64,000 bases of DNA from Blastomyces gilchristii SLH14081 (GCF_000003855.2 NW_003101670.1:24841-88840); one strand, 5' to 3'. Counted from the first letter of the stretch, positions 34,799-47,450 are shown. Notes: generated by a model from the sequence alone, not told the origin. Made by a program: numbers and translations.

Positions 34799-35056
34799 TA
34801 TAAGAATAAGTGCTTATAGTCAATTATTCAGATGTTTGCAGCTTGATGTGATATATACTGTTAACTATTAGAAGTATTTACAGTAGAAAGATAAAATGTA
34901 GAGATTAAATGTATAATAGCATTTAAGCTGAGTTATAAATAGTATTTATGAACTTCAGTCTATATAGTTGTGTGTAGTCAAGGGCCGCTAACTCTATTGA
35001 TTACACAAGAGATAGAAATAGAGGTAAAAGATTCACAAGAAGTGAGATTTCTTACA
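34799..35056 (-). repeat. G2 5' LTR (258 bp)
   Basis: It aligns with both G1 LTRs over the full length. The outer end keeps GGGCCGC near 34981. It is followed at 35057 by GTTAC, expected to be one copy of the target duplication; the other is outside the window. Confidence 0.92.
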
Positions 35057-35994
35057 GTTACTCTGATCTTCTTAATATAGTCAGATCTGTGAGAGAGTCT
35101 GTCTGCTGAGTTCTTAGTTCTCTTAATATACTCTATCTTGAATCAGAACTCACTCAGTCTCTGAGCTCAGTGAATCTGTTACTGTAAGAGTTTCTTGATT
35201 GAAGTAAACTATTATAAGCTATTATAATCAGTTCTAACAGTAATCACTGTTATAAGACTCTTAAAGTAGTGAATTGTAATATCAGTGATAGAAGAATTTC
35301 ACTATTATAAGAAGCTTCTGATTATAAATACTGTAGTTGATCTTCACAGATTACATCTTTTATAAGAAAGAGATTACTGAAACTCAGTTCTCATTTAACT
35401 GTAGTTATAAGACTATTTCTGAAATTATAAACAAGAGAATATCTATCTTCAATCTGATTAAGAGTAAGAAATTAAAGTGAAACAGTATTACTATATCTAT
35501 GAATATCTGTTTTAATCTTATAAAGATTTTATAAGCTTCTGAAGTAAGAAAGTTCTTACAGTTCTTTCTTCTCAATAATCTTCTCATTCTTTATTTATAG
35601 AATAACTTCTTATTTTCATTCTTCAGTATATCTGTAAGAGTTAAGAAGATTCTCATGAATATAAAGATAAATTATCTATAGAAATTTATAAAGCTCAGAA
35701 AGATCTGAATCTTATAAATACTAGTTAACTTCAGTTATAATAGAATAATCTCAATCTGTGAAGATTTCATCTGAATATTATCTGTAATAATTATATATTC
35801 TAGAAAAATAATCTGATAGATACTGAAGTTATACTTTATAAGCTTAATATACAGTTCTGTCTTATCTAAGATCTTTAATACAGGTTATACATACTCAGTA
35901 TATTCTTTCTTCTTTATAAAGTATATTATCACATCATTCAGATATATTATCACAAAGATATTTAAATATATATAAAGTATTTTATTAATGAAAG
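35057..35994 (-). pseudogene. G4: RNase H and part of RT of a third family A copy
   Basis: It matches G1 13868-14900. On the minus strand 35587-35405 reads KNFLTSEAYKIFIRLKQIF and LLLIRLKIDILLF, the start of the Ty3/gypsy RNase H domain (F-WT-EAE-AF--LK and the first Asp stretch). It is interrupted by G5 at 35995 and resumes at 43126. Confidence 0.85.
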
Positions 35995-36232
35995 TGTGGC
36001 GGGCTGCGCCCGATCAATTATATAGACTATTCCGTTACACTTCACAGATTACACCTACGCTCCGATTCTCGGCCATTCTCAATCACTGATTCTCAGCCAT
36101 CACACATGTATATAAATATTCACTTCAATCACTGATTCTCGCACTTTCTCTTTCTTTTCTTTTTTAACATTTTTCTCTTTGTTATATAAGTTCTATTTAT
36201 TATATCAATCTATTCAGTGTAGATCTCTTATA
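35995..36232 (+). repeat. G5 5' LTR (238 bp)
   Basis: The first 50 bp are unmutated (GGCGGGCTGCGCCCGATC), while the 3' LTR reads GATAAGCTGTACCTGATC at the same place. A TATA-like GTATAAATATT lies near 36110 and the R-start candidate AACATTTTTCT at 36166-36176. Confidence 0.95.
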
Positions 36233-36234
36233 CT

Positions 36235-36245
36235 AGAAAAATGTT
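36235..36245 (+). promoter_or_regulatory. G5 putative self-priming primer-binding site
   Basis: AGAAAAATGTT, two bases after the 5' LTR, is the exact reverse complement of AACATTTTTCT in the LTR at 36166-36176. The 11 nt length equals that described for the self-priming yeast element Tf1. Confidence 0.6.
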
Positions 36246-36699
36246 CATTATCTTCTTATTAGCAATGATTATTCACACATTATCTTCTTATTAGAAACAA
36301 TTATTCATTGAGATATATCTGAATATGTAACAATATATAAGAAAGAGAAACACAGTTAAGTGAACACTGAGTTCTCAGATAGAAGCTTGCTTACCAGTTA
36401 CTCTGACCCTGTAATAAGATTTTATAAGAGAATATCAGTAAAAGATCTGAGAGTTCTGACACTCAGATATATAAGATATTCATATAATTACACTTCTTCA
36501 AGATTTCACAGATATTATACACTCAATGAATGACATGTCTAATGACAATATAAGAGAACTCTTGAATATAAGTATAGAAGTGATATCACAGTGACTCTGA
36601 GCAATGTTGAAATTACAATAGTAATAAATAGCTGATATACATGCAACTCAATAACATCAATATAAAGAGATTCAATGATTATTATAACAAGAAATTCAT

Positions 36700-38230
36700 A
36701 CAACTTTAACATCTACAGAATCAAGTATAAAAGTGCTGAAAGAATGCTTAGATGCTTTTATATATTTCAATACTTTCAATCTCACTCTCTACTCATCATG
36801 AAGAATGAAAATGCTCATGAAACTGAGTATAGATGAAGATGTCATCAGTTCATTAATCAATCAAGATTAATATATCAATGAATGATTGAAGAATTATGTA
36901 AAACAGAAGTTTCATTCATGAATAAAAGCATGTGAATCATTGTTGCAAACACCTGACAATATCATCAAATATCTTGATATTCTGTTTCAAGACACTGTTA
37001 TACAATAGAAAGTATTAGATTGATTACAGAGTATCTGACAGAGAAACACTTCTCTTACAATATTCATCTCTGACTTTGACACCAAGATTCTAGAAGCAGG
37101 TGATCAATCTTGAGAGAATTGAATAAAGATTAGTATGCTCAAGAAGACATTAACTTTCAAACTCTTACAGGCTCTTGTAAGTGTAGATGAAGATCAGACT
37201 TATGAAGATTTCTATACACAGCTTCAGATATTGAATAATCATCTTATCAAGCTCAAGAATATACAGAACAGTAACAGAAGATATTATACTTCAGTCACTT
37301 ATACATCTGCACTAAAGAACAGCAATGATGCAGATGTTATGAACTGAATAGATTCAAATGTCTATACACAAGCAAGAGTTTCTGCTGTTCAAACAGACTT
37401 CTGAGTAGACTGGCCGCCAGGACCATGAATTTCACATTTAGTCCCATTTGATCTGATCCCATACATTTCTTGGCATGAATCCCGCTGGGACTAATCATTA
37501 AATAAACATGCAAAGTGACTATATATCAGATCTCAAAATGAAACCATGACTTGAAAAAAATGAGAAAGTGATCTCATTTGATCTCATTTAGTCTCATTCT
37601 TGGCATAAAGTTACTATTTTTAGACATTTTAAGGTTTTTTTTAGACTATTTTTAATTTTTTAAAAAGTAACACTTTTTGATAACACTCAAATGAGATTTA
37701 AAGTCATTTAAAGCAATAAAAATAATTTAAATTGAGAAGTGGAAATCATGGTCTCATTTGAAAAATGTGACAAGAGTAGACAGTAAGTCTCACTGAGACA
37801 GTATGAGACTACTGTCTAATGTTAGAACCGTGTAATGGGATCTGTTGAATTGACAATGAGACTATCAAAAATTCTGGTCCTGGTTTCAGACACGGTCACA
37901 CGGTCAGTCTACTTCTGAGTCTCTGAGATCACTTCTGAGAAAGTTGTCAATCAATGTCAATATGAAGTATGGATTAACTGTAACTAATCAGAACACATCA
38001 CTTTTAACTATTAATTAACCTATATACTCTCTTGATTGAGAGAAAGATTAGTGCCCTCTTATTCAAAGAATGAATCAGTGTCTGTCTGTATCAATCACAT
38101 TGCAGTGAAGAAAGATTTGAAAGATAACTATAAGAATACTCTGATAAAACAGGAAAAAGATTAGCTTCTGTTCAAATTTGCAAACAGAAGCTTGAAGAGA
38201 TTGAATAACAATGATTTGAAGAGAAAATAA
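36700..38230 (+). pseudogene. G5 gag region
   Basis: The region is Gag by position, between leader and protease. An open stretch at 37135-37347 reads MLKKTLTFKLLQALVSVDED and continues helix-rich. The MITE interrupts it at 37406-37911; G6 and G7 have the uninterrupted sequence. I see no legible CCHC knuckle. Confidence 0.65.
37406..37911. mobile_element. hAT-type MITE (506 bp)
   Basis: It starts TAGACTGGCCGCCAGGACCA and ends CACACGGTCAGTCTA, flanked by perfect 8 bp duplications CTTCTGAG (37398-37405, 37912-37919). G7 near 59725 is the empty site with one CTTCTGAG. Ends match those of the hAT at 5961-11719 over about 95 and 40 bp. There is no coding capacity, so it needs transposase in trans. 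It keeps CpG sites at its ends. Confidence 0.95.
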
Positions 38231-38232
38231 TA

Positions 38233-38560
38233 ATGAATGTGATTCTTGTATCTACTGTAATTGATAATATGTATAATATGAAAGTTATGATAGACAGCAG
38301 TCTATATCACTATACAATGATAAAATCTTCAGTTGTAAGATATTATAATCTTCAGTGTATCTTCTTATTAAAATCTCAACTTCTCACAGAATTTGATAAT
38401 CTAAAAGATGTTTGTACTCATTATATGATGAAACTAAACATAGATATAAGAGAACATTAACATGAAGATATCTATATATATAAAGTTAATAATCTCAATT
38501 ATAATCTTATATTAGAACTTATCTGACTATCTGAATAAGACATCTTATTAAATACTCAAA
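38233..38560 (+). pseudogene. G5 protease
   Basis: Plus-strand reading includes MKVMIDSSLYHYTMIKSS, matching the retropepsin active-site motif (LIDSGA followed by a conserved Ile/Ser stretch) with Gly changed to Ser. Later NLILELI, stop, LSE matches the second conserved protease stretch (LILG-PWL). Inactive. Confidence 0.75.
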
Positions 38561-38899
38561 ACAGAAGCTTGATATTCTCTAACAATAATAGAATTCACAA
38601 AGATAATATTCATAAGACTATGAATCTTACACAGATCTCTGTCAATACTTATAAAATACTCTGAAAAAGAAGTCATTATCAAAACTGCTGACAGAGTTAC
38701 TAATAAGATTATTAATAGCAGAATTATATATCAATCTATTTCATCAGTCTGACTAATATTAAAAAGACTCTAGAAAAGTTATTCTGTGTTACAATAATAG
38801 ATTCTCATATAAAACTTTCTTAATAATATCATGAATATCTAGATGTCTTCTGATAAGATAATAATGTTACAAATCTATCTCTCTTACAAGGTTCAGAAG

Positions 38900-40210
38900 T
38901 GAATCACAGTATTAAGTTAAAAAAGAGAGATAGTAAGAACTCTGAATCATTATGAGATTTCTCTTTATAATATGTTCTGAGATGAACTTCTTCTTCTTCA
39001 AAAGACACTCAATGATCTGTTGAATAAAGAATTCATATATATTAGTAACTCTTTCACTGCAGTCTCTATTCTCTTTGCAAAGAAATTAGATGAAGAACTT
39101 CAGTTCTGTGTAAATTATTAAGAATTAAACAGATTAATAAAGAAGAACAGTTATTCTTTATCTCTTATCAATAAGACTCTAGTTTGTATTGAACAAGCTG
39201 AATAATTTATAAAGTTAGATATTATCACTGCATTTCATAAGATCTGCATCACTGAAGAAGATGAGTGACTTACAGTATTTTAAACATGATATAATCTCTT
39301 TGAATGAGTAGTCACACTCTTTGAACTGACTAATGCTCTCAGTACATTTCAGAAGTATAGTAACTAAGTACTCTGAGACTTTCTTGATAAATTCACATCT
39401 GTATATCTTGATAATATTCTCATCTTCACTGATGAATTCAGAAAAGAATATCAAGAACACATGTAAAAGATATTACAATAACTACAGAAAGCAGAACTAC
39501 TAATAGACATAGATAAGTGTGATTTTGAGATTAAAAGTACAAAATATCTAGGCTTTATCATAGAAGCTGATAAGAGAATCTGAATGAATTCTGAGAAGAT
39601 CTCTGCTATTCTTGAAGAAGAGATCTCACACACTGTGAAAAATGTATAAAACTTTATCAGATTTACTAACTTCTATCAGTGATTTATACAAAACTTCTCA
39701 GATATCATAAGACTACTTACAGAACTTACTAAGAAAGACTCAGTATTTCAATAATCAGCAGACACTGAAGCTGCATTTATATAAATAAAGAAGATATTCA
39801 TTAATACCTCTCTGCTGATAATATTCAATTCTGATTATAAGATAGTTATTGAAGCTGATTTCTCTGACTATATCTTAGAAGAAGCTATATTGTAATATAA
39901 TAATAAAGATATCTTACAATTATGTATCTTTATATCTAAGAAACTGAGTTTCACTGAATACAACTATGAGATCTATGATAAGAAACTTCTCATGATTATA
40001 TACTGCTTAGAAGAATGAGACTCTGAACTCTAAAGTATCTCTGAATTTGAGATAATCATAGATTATAATAATCTCAAATACTTTATAACTATCTATAAAC
40101 TCACTGAATAACAGATATAATGATCTGAGTTTCTAAGCTACTTTCATTTTACAATACACTACTGCTTTGACAGTCAGAACTCAATGACAGATACTCTCTT
40201 ATAATGAGAG
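38900..40210 (+). pseudogene. G5 reverse transcriptase and RNase H
   Basis: Plus-strand reading gives DEELQFCVNY, stop, ELNRLIKKNSYSL, the RT motif LR-CVDYR-LN--T. Then comes FIKLDIITAFHKICI (A motif with Asp) and VYLDNILIFTDEF (YLDD box, one Asp to Asn), at about 39060-39450. RNase H at about 39820-40200 reads IVIEADFSDYILEEAIL and [20 protein letters not shown], then SMTDTLL for the last conserved Asp stretch. Stops replace Gln and Trp codons. Confidence 0.9.
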
Positions 40211-40599
40211 TAAGATATGTCATTTAATATAATAGATACTCACTGAATGAACTGAGAGCACTGACTCTTAAATCTGAAGATATTAGTTAATCAAGATAAA
40301 ACAGTTCATGACACTATATATACTTCTTCAATTAGAGCTGTTACTGATATCTCAACTTCTTCTGAATCTACACTGAATGAACTGTGATATACAGCAGCTC
40401 AGACTAATAAACTTCTTCAGATTCTCACTGAAGCAGTATAATAAGAAGTGTCTTGATTCTCTTCAGAACTATATATAAGAACTGATATCTTGAAATATTC
40501 AGTTAATGATAATAATACTCTGCAATTTCACAGATGATGCTGAGTCTCTCACTCTGAATTCTTATATACTTGAATAATGCAAGAGATGCATGACTCATG

Positions 40600-41340
40600 T
40601 ATAACTGAACATTCAGATTATAAATAACTGTACTGAATGATCTCTTGAGAATTCTACTGATCTGAAATATTAAACAGTATCAGATGCTTTATCTGAAACT
40701 GTAACTATTATTCTTCTATCATCTTATAAAAGAACTATAGAAAGAGTCTGTTAAAACTGCTTAATATCTCTGATAAAATCTGATGAGATATGATAATTAA
40801 CTTCACTGTTAATCTTTCTGAGAGTAAGAACTATAGAAATGTCCTGGTCATTATGAACTGATTGAGCAAAGATATAATATTGAAACTCTATAATAAGATG
40901 AATACTGAATAAGTTACTGAAGCTTTTCTAAGAAGCTCATTCTATTAAATTCATGAATTGCTGAGATCTATAGTATCAGATTAAGACTGTCAATTTATAA
41001 GCACTCTCTGAACAAGAATCTGTCAAGTTCTTAAGATTATACACTGTTTATTAACTGTCTATTATTCTGAGACTGATGATGTATCAGAACAGATAATTCA
41101 GATTATAAAGAATTATCTTTATAAGTTCTATAATCACTTATAAGATGATTGATATAATCTTCTTTTATATACAGAGATTACTATCAATGATCAAGATACT
41201 ATCTTAACAGATATAAGTCTGTTCTTTCTTACACATGATTATTATATAAAAGTATTAAATCTTCTAGAGATTACACAGTTCACACTGAACTCTCACAGTT
41301 CAATTCAGATTGCTGATAATATAATAATAAAACTCTGAGA
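40600..41340 (+). pseudogene. G5 integrase
   Basis: Plus-strand reading includes NKMNTE, then LLRSIVSD, stop, DCQFISTLWTRICQVLKII (second Asp region of the core). It continues with LLTVYYSETDDVSEQIIQII, the family's LSTAYHPQTDGQSE with Gly changed to Asp, and later LLLYTEITIND for the conserved NxxxN stretch. The first Asp motif lies near 40850, where Asp reads Asn. Confidence 0.87.
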
Positions 41341-41581
41341 TACTTATAATTAAGTAGAAGTCTTCATAATGAGTGTTAAACAGAATTAAGAAGATTGAAT
41401 CAATGTTCACTGAGATCTCACTGAATAATATAAGATAGAAGATCTGATATATTTGAATCTTAAGAATATATGAATCACACACTTATCTCACACACTGAAT
41501 TATTATTATACAAAGTATAAAGTGATACAAGTTCTAGATAATCATAACTACTGTCTTAACATATTATCAGAAATTCATGAT

Positions 41582-41694
41582 GTCTGGCCCGGTGGCGTAG
41601 TGGTTAACTACGCTATCATGGAGCCTCAATTAGCGGCCTTCCCCCCGGGGAATGAATGCCAAGAGAGGGCAGGTTCGAACCCTGCAAGAGCCAT
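41582..41694 (+). other. tRNA-like head of SINE-2
   Basis: It reads GTCTGGCCCGGTGGCGTAGT (with GGCGTAGTGGTTAACTACGC as box A/D-arm) and ends with the perfect T-arm GCAGGTTCGAACCCTGC followed by AAGAGCCA. About 40 extra bases between the arms and a poorly closing acceptor stem exclude a working tRNA gene. Confidence 0.65.
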
Positions 41695-42601
41695 CTTAAC
41701 CACAGCTTCCACTGTTAAGTCATAAAACAGTATCAGAGGCCCTCAGATGCACTATAGCAAATCATTGTCAAGCTTAAGATGTTCATCTCAGAGGTTCCCA
41801 GGCACTAATTCTCACTGATCTTAGGATTAACAGCCCTCCAGGCACTTCAAGTTAAATCAGTACTAGAGTGATTGAGATCTAGAATGTCTGCAGGATAGTG
41901 AATCATTGTCAAGCTTAACTGGCCAGATCTCATCCCTCTCACTCTAGATACTCACTTCTGGAGAAGGAGATTTAAAAACTATCTGATTAGAACACTCTAA
42001 GCCTAGCAAGAACCTAGGTGAGATGAGACCTAGGCACTCTTAATAGGTGATTAGTGCAAGCAAGACCATGACAGCCAATTGATAGGCTGAAATACCGAGA
42101 TTGGCAGCTGAAAGATTAGAGACTTAACTAGAATTGAGTAGCTCTGATGTTATTCTTAGTGAGAATCTCACTTATGAATAAGCTAGTTACAGGAGCTAGC
42201 TGAGCGGCAGCCCTTTAGAGGGAATGATAACCTCTGAAGCAGGCCTGAGAGGACAGAGGCGGCGGTCGGTTATATAGAGTGTTAAAATATATATATAGCT
42301 TAAGATGTAAACTGCAGAGATCTTGTTCTATAGCTTTAAGACTGTGTTCTCTTTCTCTTTTCCTTTGTCATGATATTGTCAAATGATTTCAAAGTATCAG
42401 AAGATGTTAAAACACTGCAATTTGTAAACAGTTTTTGTATTCTGAGCTGGAATTTTCTGATTTTACATATCTGAAATTGATGAATGTATAATAGTTAACT
42501 TTACAGATATAGGAAAAACCCTGAGAACTTTTAATTCTCAGGTAGATATTATAGTCTCTGACTGCATACATCTATAATTGAAGAATAATAATAATAATAA
42601 T
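41582..42601 (+). mobile_element. SINE-2: about 1 kb SINE with a LINE-derived 3' tail
   Basis: The tRNA-like head is at 41582-41694 and a body of about 640 bp follows. The last 268 bp (42334-42601) are nearly identical to the 3' untranslated end of LINE2 (51618-51715 joined to 57276-57443), ending in the same (AAT)n tail. A duplication ATTCATGAT flanks it (41573-41581, 42603-42611); G7 near 63415 is the empty site. It is non-autonomous: pol III promoter at the head, and a tail that the LINE reverse transcriptase would recognise. It is only lightly mutated. Confidence 0.92.
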
Positions 42602-42689
42602 AATTCATGATATCTTTTATACAAGCTTGCTCTGCTGCACTATCACTAATCTGTTTCCTTCTCAACTGACTTCTGATTGACAGCTGTCA

Positions 42690-42860
42690 GAGATTATAGA
42701 AGAAGATAATAAGCTTGAGTGAGAGATTGAAGATATTCTTGATAAGAGACTCTGCAGCTGCAGCTGATAATATCTTGTGAAATAAGTCAGTTATTATTGA
42801 CTGATCTGAACTCTGAGTTCCATGCTATCTGAGATCGCAGCTCTTGACTGATGAGAACTA
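42690..42860 (+). pseudogene. G5 chromodomain
   Basis: Plus-strand reading IIEEDNKLE, stop, EIEDILDKRL, then YLVK, stop, VSYY, stop, LI, stop, TLSSML. This fits the chromodomain (E-E-IL--R, YLVKW-GY----WEP), with each expected Trp now a stop. It lies at the very C-terminus, about 30 bp before the 3' LTR. Confidence 0.78.
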
Positions 42861-42887
42861 TACATAATCAGAGAAGAGAGGAACTAA

Positions 42888-43125
42888 TGTGATAAGCTGT
42901 ACCTGATCAATTATATAGACTATTTTATTACACTTCACAGATTACACATATACTCTGATTCTTAATCATTCTCAATCACTGATTCTCAGTCATCATACAT
43001 GTGTATAAATATTTACTTCAATCACTGATTCTTGCACTTTCTCTTTCTTTTCTTCTCTAATGTTTTTCTCTTTGTTATATAAGTTCTATTTATTATACTG
43101 ATCTATTCAGTGTAGGCCTCTTACA
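42888..43125 (+). repeat. G5 3' LTR (238 bp)
   Basis: Same length as the 5' LTR but more mutated at its start. It ends GTAGGCCTCTTACA, followed by GAAAG. Confidence 0.95.
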
Positions 43126-44246
43126 GAAAGACTGAAATACTATAGAAGTATTAGTCAAATTAAAAGATATTACTAGATATTTAAATAATTTCGGTACAGT
43201 TCTAAAGACAGTCTTTTATTCATTCTCAGACTGTATTCACAGCTGTGTATACATATTAATTATATTCAGTTATATAAATATAACAGCTTCTATAAGATAG
43301 TTAATTATATTTTTAATCAGAGATAGAAAATAGTAACTCTTTATTATTTTAAAGTTCAGATTATAGTAGTTTATATATAATCTAAGATCTTTATTCTTTT
43401 TTTTTATAAATATTACAGAGACTTTTACAGAGATCTATAAAGATTAGATAAAGTTATTTTTCAGATTCATTTTTATATAAGCTTATAAGATCTCTGTCTT
43501 ATAATAAGAAAGCTTATAGATTAATTCTTAAAAGAGTTTCTATTCTTCTATTAAATTTATTATCAGATTCTTCTTATAGTGAGATAAAAGTTTAGCTATT
43601 TTAACTAAACTAAATATCTCTATAAGATCTCAGTATTTCTCTAGTATCTGAAGCTCAGTTTTCATAACTGTGAAGTTCTCAGATATTTATAAAGTTATTA
43701 TACAGATAGACTTATCTTCTCTAATTAACTCTATGATATTAACTGATTTATGTCTATAAGTAAGTCTGTTAACACTGATTGAAAGTATAAATCTGACTTA
43801 TAAATAGCTGTGTGTGAATTGTGTCTTTGATGTTATACAAGTCTTAAGTATATATTATCTATGATATTTATAATAATTATAGTTTCTATAAATCTTCTTC
43901 AAGTTTCAGAGAGATCTTATAATTCAAAGATAATTCTTATAAGTCTCTTAACCCTCAGATCTGAGTTCTTGTATTCTGTTTATTATAAGAGTAGATTTTC
44001 AGTTTTCATTATTTAGCTTATTCATTTTACAAGCTTTAGAAACACTATAGTGACCTGAGATTCTGAGTTTATTAATACTTTTTATACTTATAAGATAGTA
44101 GTATTACAGTACAGTCTCTTTCTATAAGTATATATTTTTATTAAGAGAGTAACAGATTCAGATATCAGCTATAAAACTCTTAAGAAGACTGTTACTAACT
44201 CTGTCTATAACTTCTTAAATTTCTATTTTAATTTATCTGAACAGTT
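43126..44246 (-). pseudogene. G4: RT to protease part of the third family A copy
   Basis: It continues G4 after G5 and matches G1 14897-16005 and G2 32585-33695. It is more AT-rich than either, consistent with being the oldest element. It ends at the LINE2 insertion (duplication TTATCTGAACAGTT, 44233-44246). Confidence 0.85.
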
Positions 44247-44574
44247 AAGTGCTTCATCACAAACTCACTCAACTTTTTAAATAAGAACTCACTGATAGAT
44301 TCATCAAAAAGCCCTCAATCATACAAGCATTTTGACCCTATCGCTGACTGCATACCCTGTGTGATGATGGAGTTATTCAGCCAAATGTGAACCAGACATT
44401 GTTTGAAACTTCTGTGTGGGATTATCCCTCATTCACCCTTATCACACCACAACCCCGGGCCAAATTACCATATAAATTGTAAGGTGAAGAGACCTAGTCA
44501 TATGCATCAATCTTCTTGATTTTGAAAGATCTCTGATCTGTAATTGTGAAGATATCTGAGAAGCAACTTTCATG

Positions 44575-44895
44575 AAAACCCTGTCTATCTTTGATGTTTC
44601 AAAACATCAATGCCAAGTCTCACCCATGTACCATCCTTCTCAATCTGGCCCATCTCTGGCAGAAAAATACAAAAAGATACCTCGGTAATAGTATCAAGCA
44701 CATAATCAACAGACACATCTGAAGTGCATTCTCTGTGAAAAACCCTCTCTGTCTTTGATGTATCAAGACATCAACACCAAGTCTCACCCTTGTATCACCC
44801 CTTTCAATCTGGCCCATCCCTGATAGAAAAATACAAAGAGATACCTCAGCAACTGTACTTGATACATAATAAGCAGACATAACAACTATAAAATC
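44575..44895 (+). repeat. LINE2 5' UTR tandem repeat, two units of about 165 bp
   Basis: Unit 1 begins AAAACCCTGTCTATCTTTGA near 44575 and unit 2 begins AAAACCCTCTCTGTCTTTGA near 44739. Both contain CAATCTGGCCCATC and AGATACCTC. They are less mutated than the ORFs. Tandem promoter units at LINE 5' ends are known from mammals; whether they act so here is unknown. A minus-strand frame across both units is a by-product. Confidence 0.8.
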
Positions 44896-45929
44896 AGTAT
44901 ATCTCAAGATCTGACTGAGCCTTTGATTCCTGCACAGTGAGATATATTAAATCTAGTTTTAATATCTCAATATTCAATAGATTCTGTAAGAGATTGAGAA
45001 CAGCAATACTAGATTTCTATTGAATTTGAGAATTAACTCTAAATTGATATAATCATTGACAAAGTCTTCTATTTTGAGATATAAATAACCAGTTTCTCTA
45101 CATTCTGCTGATAATATTTATATTATTATATAGAAACAGACTTATATTCTCTATAATATTAAGACTCTGAAGAGGAAAAGTCTTGATAGAGAATATATAA
45201 TAGTATATATCTTAACAGTTTCTATCTTATTCTTCTGCAGCAGTTAATGCAAAAAAAAAAAAGATGATAGAAATAGTTTTTTACTTCTCTTGAAAAAATA
45301 AGATGTTTTTCTCTGGATTTTACACAATATTCTTACAAAGAATTAAAAACAGAGTTATTTTCTGTTATAAGTTCATATTCTTTTAAGTAAGAATTACTTC
45401 TTCAGTGACTGAAGAGCTTTTATTAATACTTAATTCTTTTTTATACTCTTTATTAACTGATTTGAGTTGCACACTTATTGTGTGAGAAGAATTGAATGAT
45501 TTAGAATAAAATTGAATAGTTTTAATCAATTTCTCTGCAAAAAATTGATTTATTTTTTATCAGTTTTTCTCTTAAAAACTGTCATATTATCTGATTTATT
45601 ATTAATTGATATCATACTTTTTCTCACTGTATCTTAAGAAAGAGATTGTAAAGATTTTATTAATTTATCTAAAAAATCAATTTTAGTTTATTAGATTCTC
45701 TTCAAAAATCTAATCTAGTTACTGAACTAGTGTGAAAAAAAATCAGATATTTTATATATAAAAGTCTTTTATTCTTCTTTTGAAATAGTCTGATCAACTT
45801 TTCAATTAAAAACAGACTTAGAAATCTCTTAATTGAAACAGTCTGACTAACTTTTCAAAAGAGTTTAATAAATATCTTAATTAAAACAGTCTGATCAACT
45901 TTTCATTGAGTGAGAACAATGAGTTTAAA

Positions 45930-47450
45930 AATACACTCAGTTAATATGAAAAAAGATGCTTTCTTAAATGCTATTTCTGAGATTGAAATTCGGAAGAGAA
46001 GAAAGAAAGAAGAAATAGAGAAATAATAAGTTCTTGAAATACAGAAACTTGAAAAAGTAAGTAAGATTCTTGAAAAGCAGTATCTGAGTGAGATAAATGA
46101 AGAAGTTCTGTTAATTCTTCATACTCAGACTAGATAACTATAGAAGATGATCAAGTTCAAACTTGGAATTTTAAACACAGTTCAAAAAACATTGAAAATT
46201 TCTAGTATAATCACTGACTTATTATCTTACTCTTCTTCTTTTTCTACTTCTTCTTCTTCTTTAAATTAGAAGAAAATATATACTCAAATAGCTGAATCTG
46301 CTATTTCTAAATCTGCTGTCTCAAAACCTGCTTAAAATTCTGAGAAAACTGGGAAGAATACTGCTCATACTTCTATTCATAAAAAAGTAGAGGAAAAAAT
46401 GCAAAAAGAGAAAAACTTTCAAATCTTCAGAAATAGAAGACTTATTCTCAAAGTCTCAAATCAGAATATCTTATAAAGAAACAAGCTAAACTTACATCTT
46501 ATTTTCAGAATCAGAAATGAAATTAATCAGCAGTTCTTTTCTCAGTTAATGACTGATATTAAAGTTTAAAAATCAGTTATAGCTTTAATTGAGTTATTAT
46601 TCTTTAAAAACTTCATCATTCTGACTACAATGCCTGAATTCAGTGCAGAATTTCTTATTCAGAATGAGAATCTCTGAAAGTCAGTAGTAGAATCTTTGCT
46701 AAACACAATAATTCTATCTAAGAGCAATGAAAAGTGAGATAAATTCATTCTTCATAATATTTCAGTTGAAATTTTTAACTGTGAAGAAGAAATGCTACTT
46801 CTCAAAAATAAATTAGAAGAATACAACTCTATTCAACTGAGAAAAGAGTCTGTATAACTAAATTCAATTGAGTTCAGACAAAGCAGAAGAAATGTCTCTG
46901 TTCTAATATATATAAAAACACTTGAACAGTCAAAGATCTCTGAAGTAAGAGTAGCAGATTTGAAAATGAGAGTTCATGAATACAAAAACTCAAGAATGAA
47001 TCTCAAAGCTTAAACACAGTGTTCAAACTATCAAAGATATGAATACTTTATAATCTTATATTTTAAAGACTTAAAATGTGCATTCTGTGTCAGAGATCAT
47101 AAAACTAGTGAGTATAAATATGAAACATGCTTAAAAAGAGATGAAATATGTCAATACACTCTACTTAAGTACTCTAATTACAAAGAAAAACATGCATCTA
47201 GCTCAAAAGAATGTATATTTACTTCAAGAACTCAAAAGAACTGAAGAAAAGATGAAGCTCAAAGTTAATCTAGAACTGAAGAGAAGAGTCAAGCTAGTAA
47301 ACTTACAACTATAAGCTAAAAAAGAAGAAACTCTTAACTATCTAAATCTTCAAACTTCAATTCTTCAGCTAAATATAAACAGAATTTGAATTCTCAAACT
47401 TCTGTTAAGATTAGAAAATTGAGAAATGACTCTGATAATAAACTGAATAT
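45930..47450 (+). pseudogene. LINE2 ORF1 (gag-like, two CCHC knuckles)
   Basis: Near 47085-47140 the reading LKCAFCVRDHKTSEYKYE is a CCHC knuckle (C-x2-C-x4-H-x4-C) with the last Cys changed to Tyr. About 35 codons later YSNYKEKHASSSKEC is a second knuckle with its first two Cys changed to Tyr. The N-terminal part is lysine- and glutamate-rich with coiled-coil character (45960-46100). ORF1 proteins bind the LINE RNA. Start codon uncertain, about 45918-45950. Confidence 0.8.

Larger units (their letters stand above)
35995..43125 (+). mobile_element. G5: family C Ty3/gypsy chromovirus
   Basis: Plus-strand element with 238 bp LTRs (35995-36232, 42888-43125) and 5 bp duplications GAAAG (35990-35994, 43126-43130). 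The order is priming site, gag, protease, RT, RNase H, integrase and chromodomain, then a purine tract (AGAGAAGAGAGGAAC, 42871-42885) before the 3' LTR. A hAT-type MITE (37406-37911) and a SINE (41582-42601) are nested in it. Without these it is about 5.6 kb. It has many premature stops. Confidence 0.95.

Noticed and set aside
35057..35994. Tandem family A elements sharing the LTR at 34799-35056
   Set aside because: After the LTR the sequence starts in the middle of the RNase H region and not at the 3' end of an element, so insertion of G2 into G4 explains it better.
44620..44907. Minus-strand gene of 95 codons at the LINE2 start
   Set aside because: It runs antisense across the two tandem 5' UTR units, repeats its own sequence, and has no recognisable domain.
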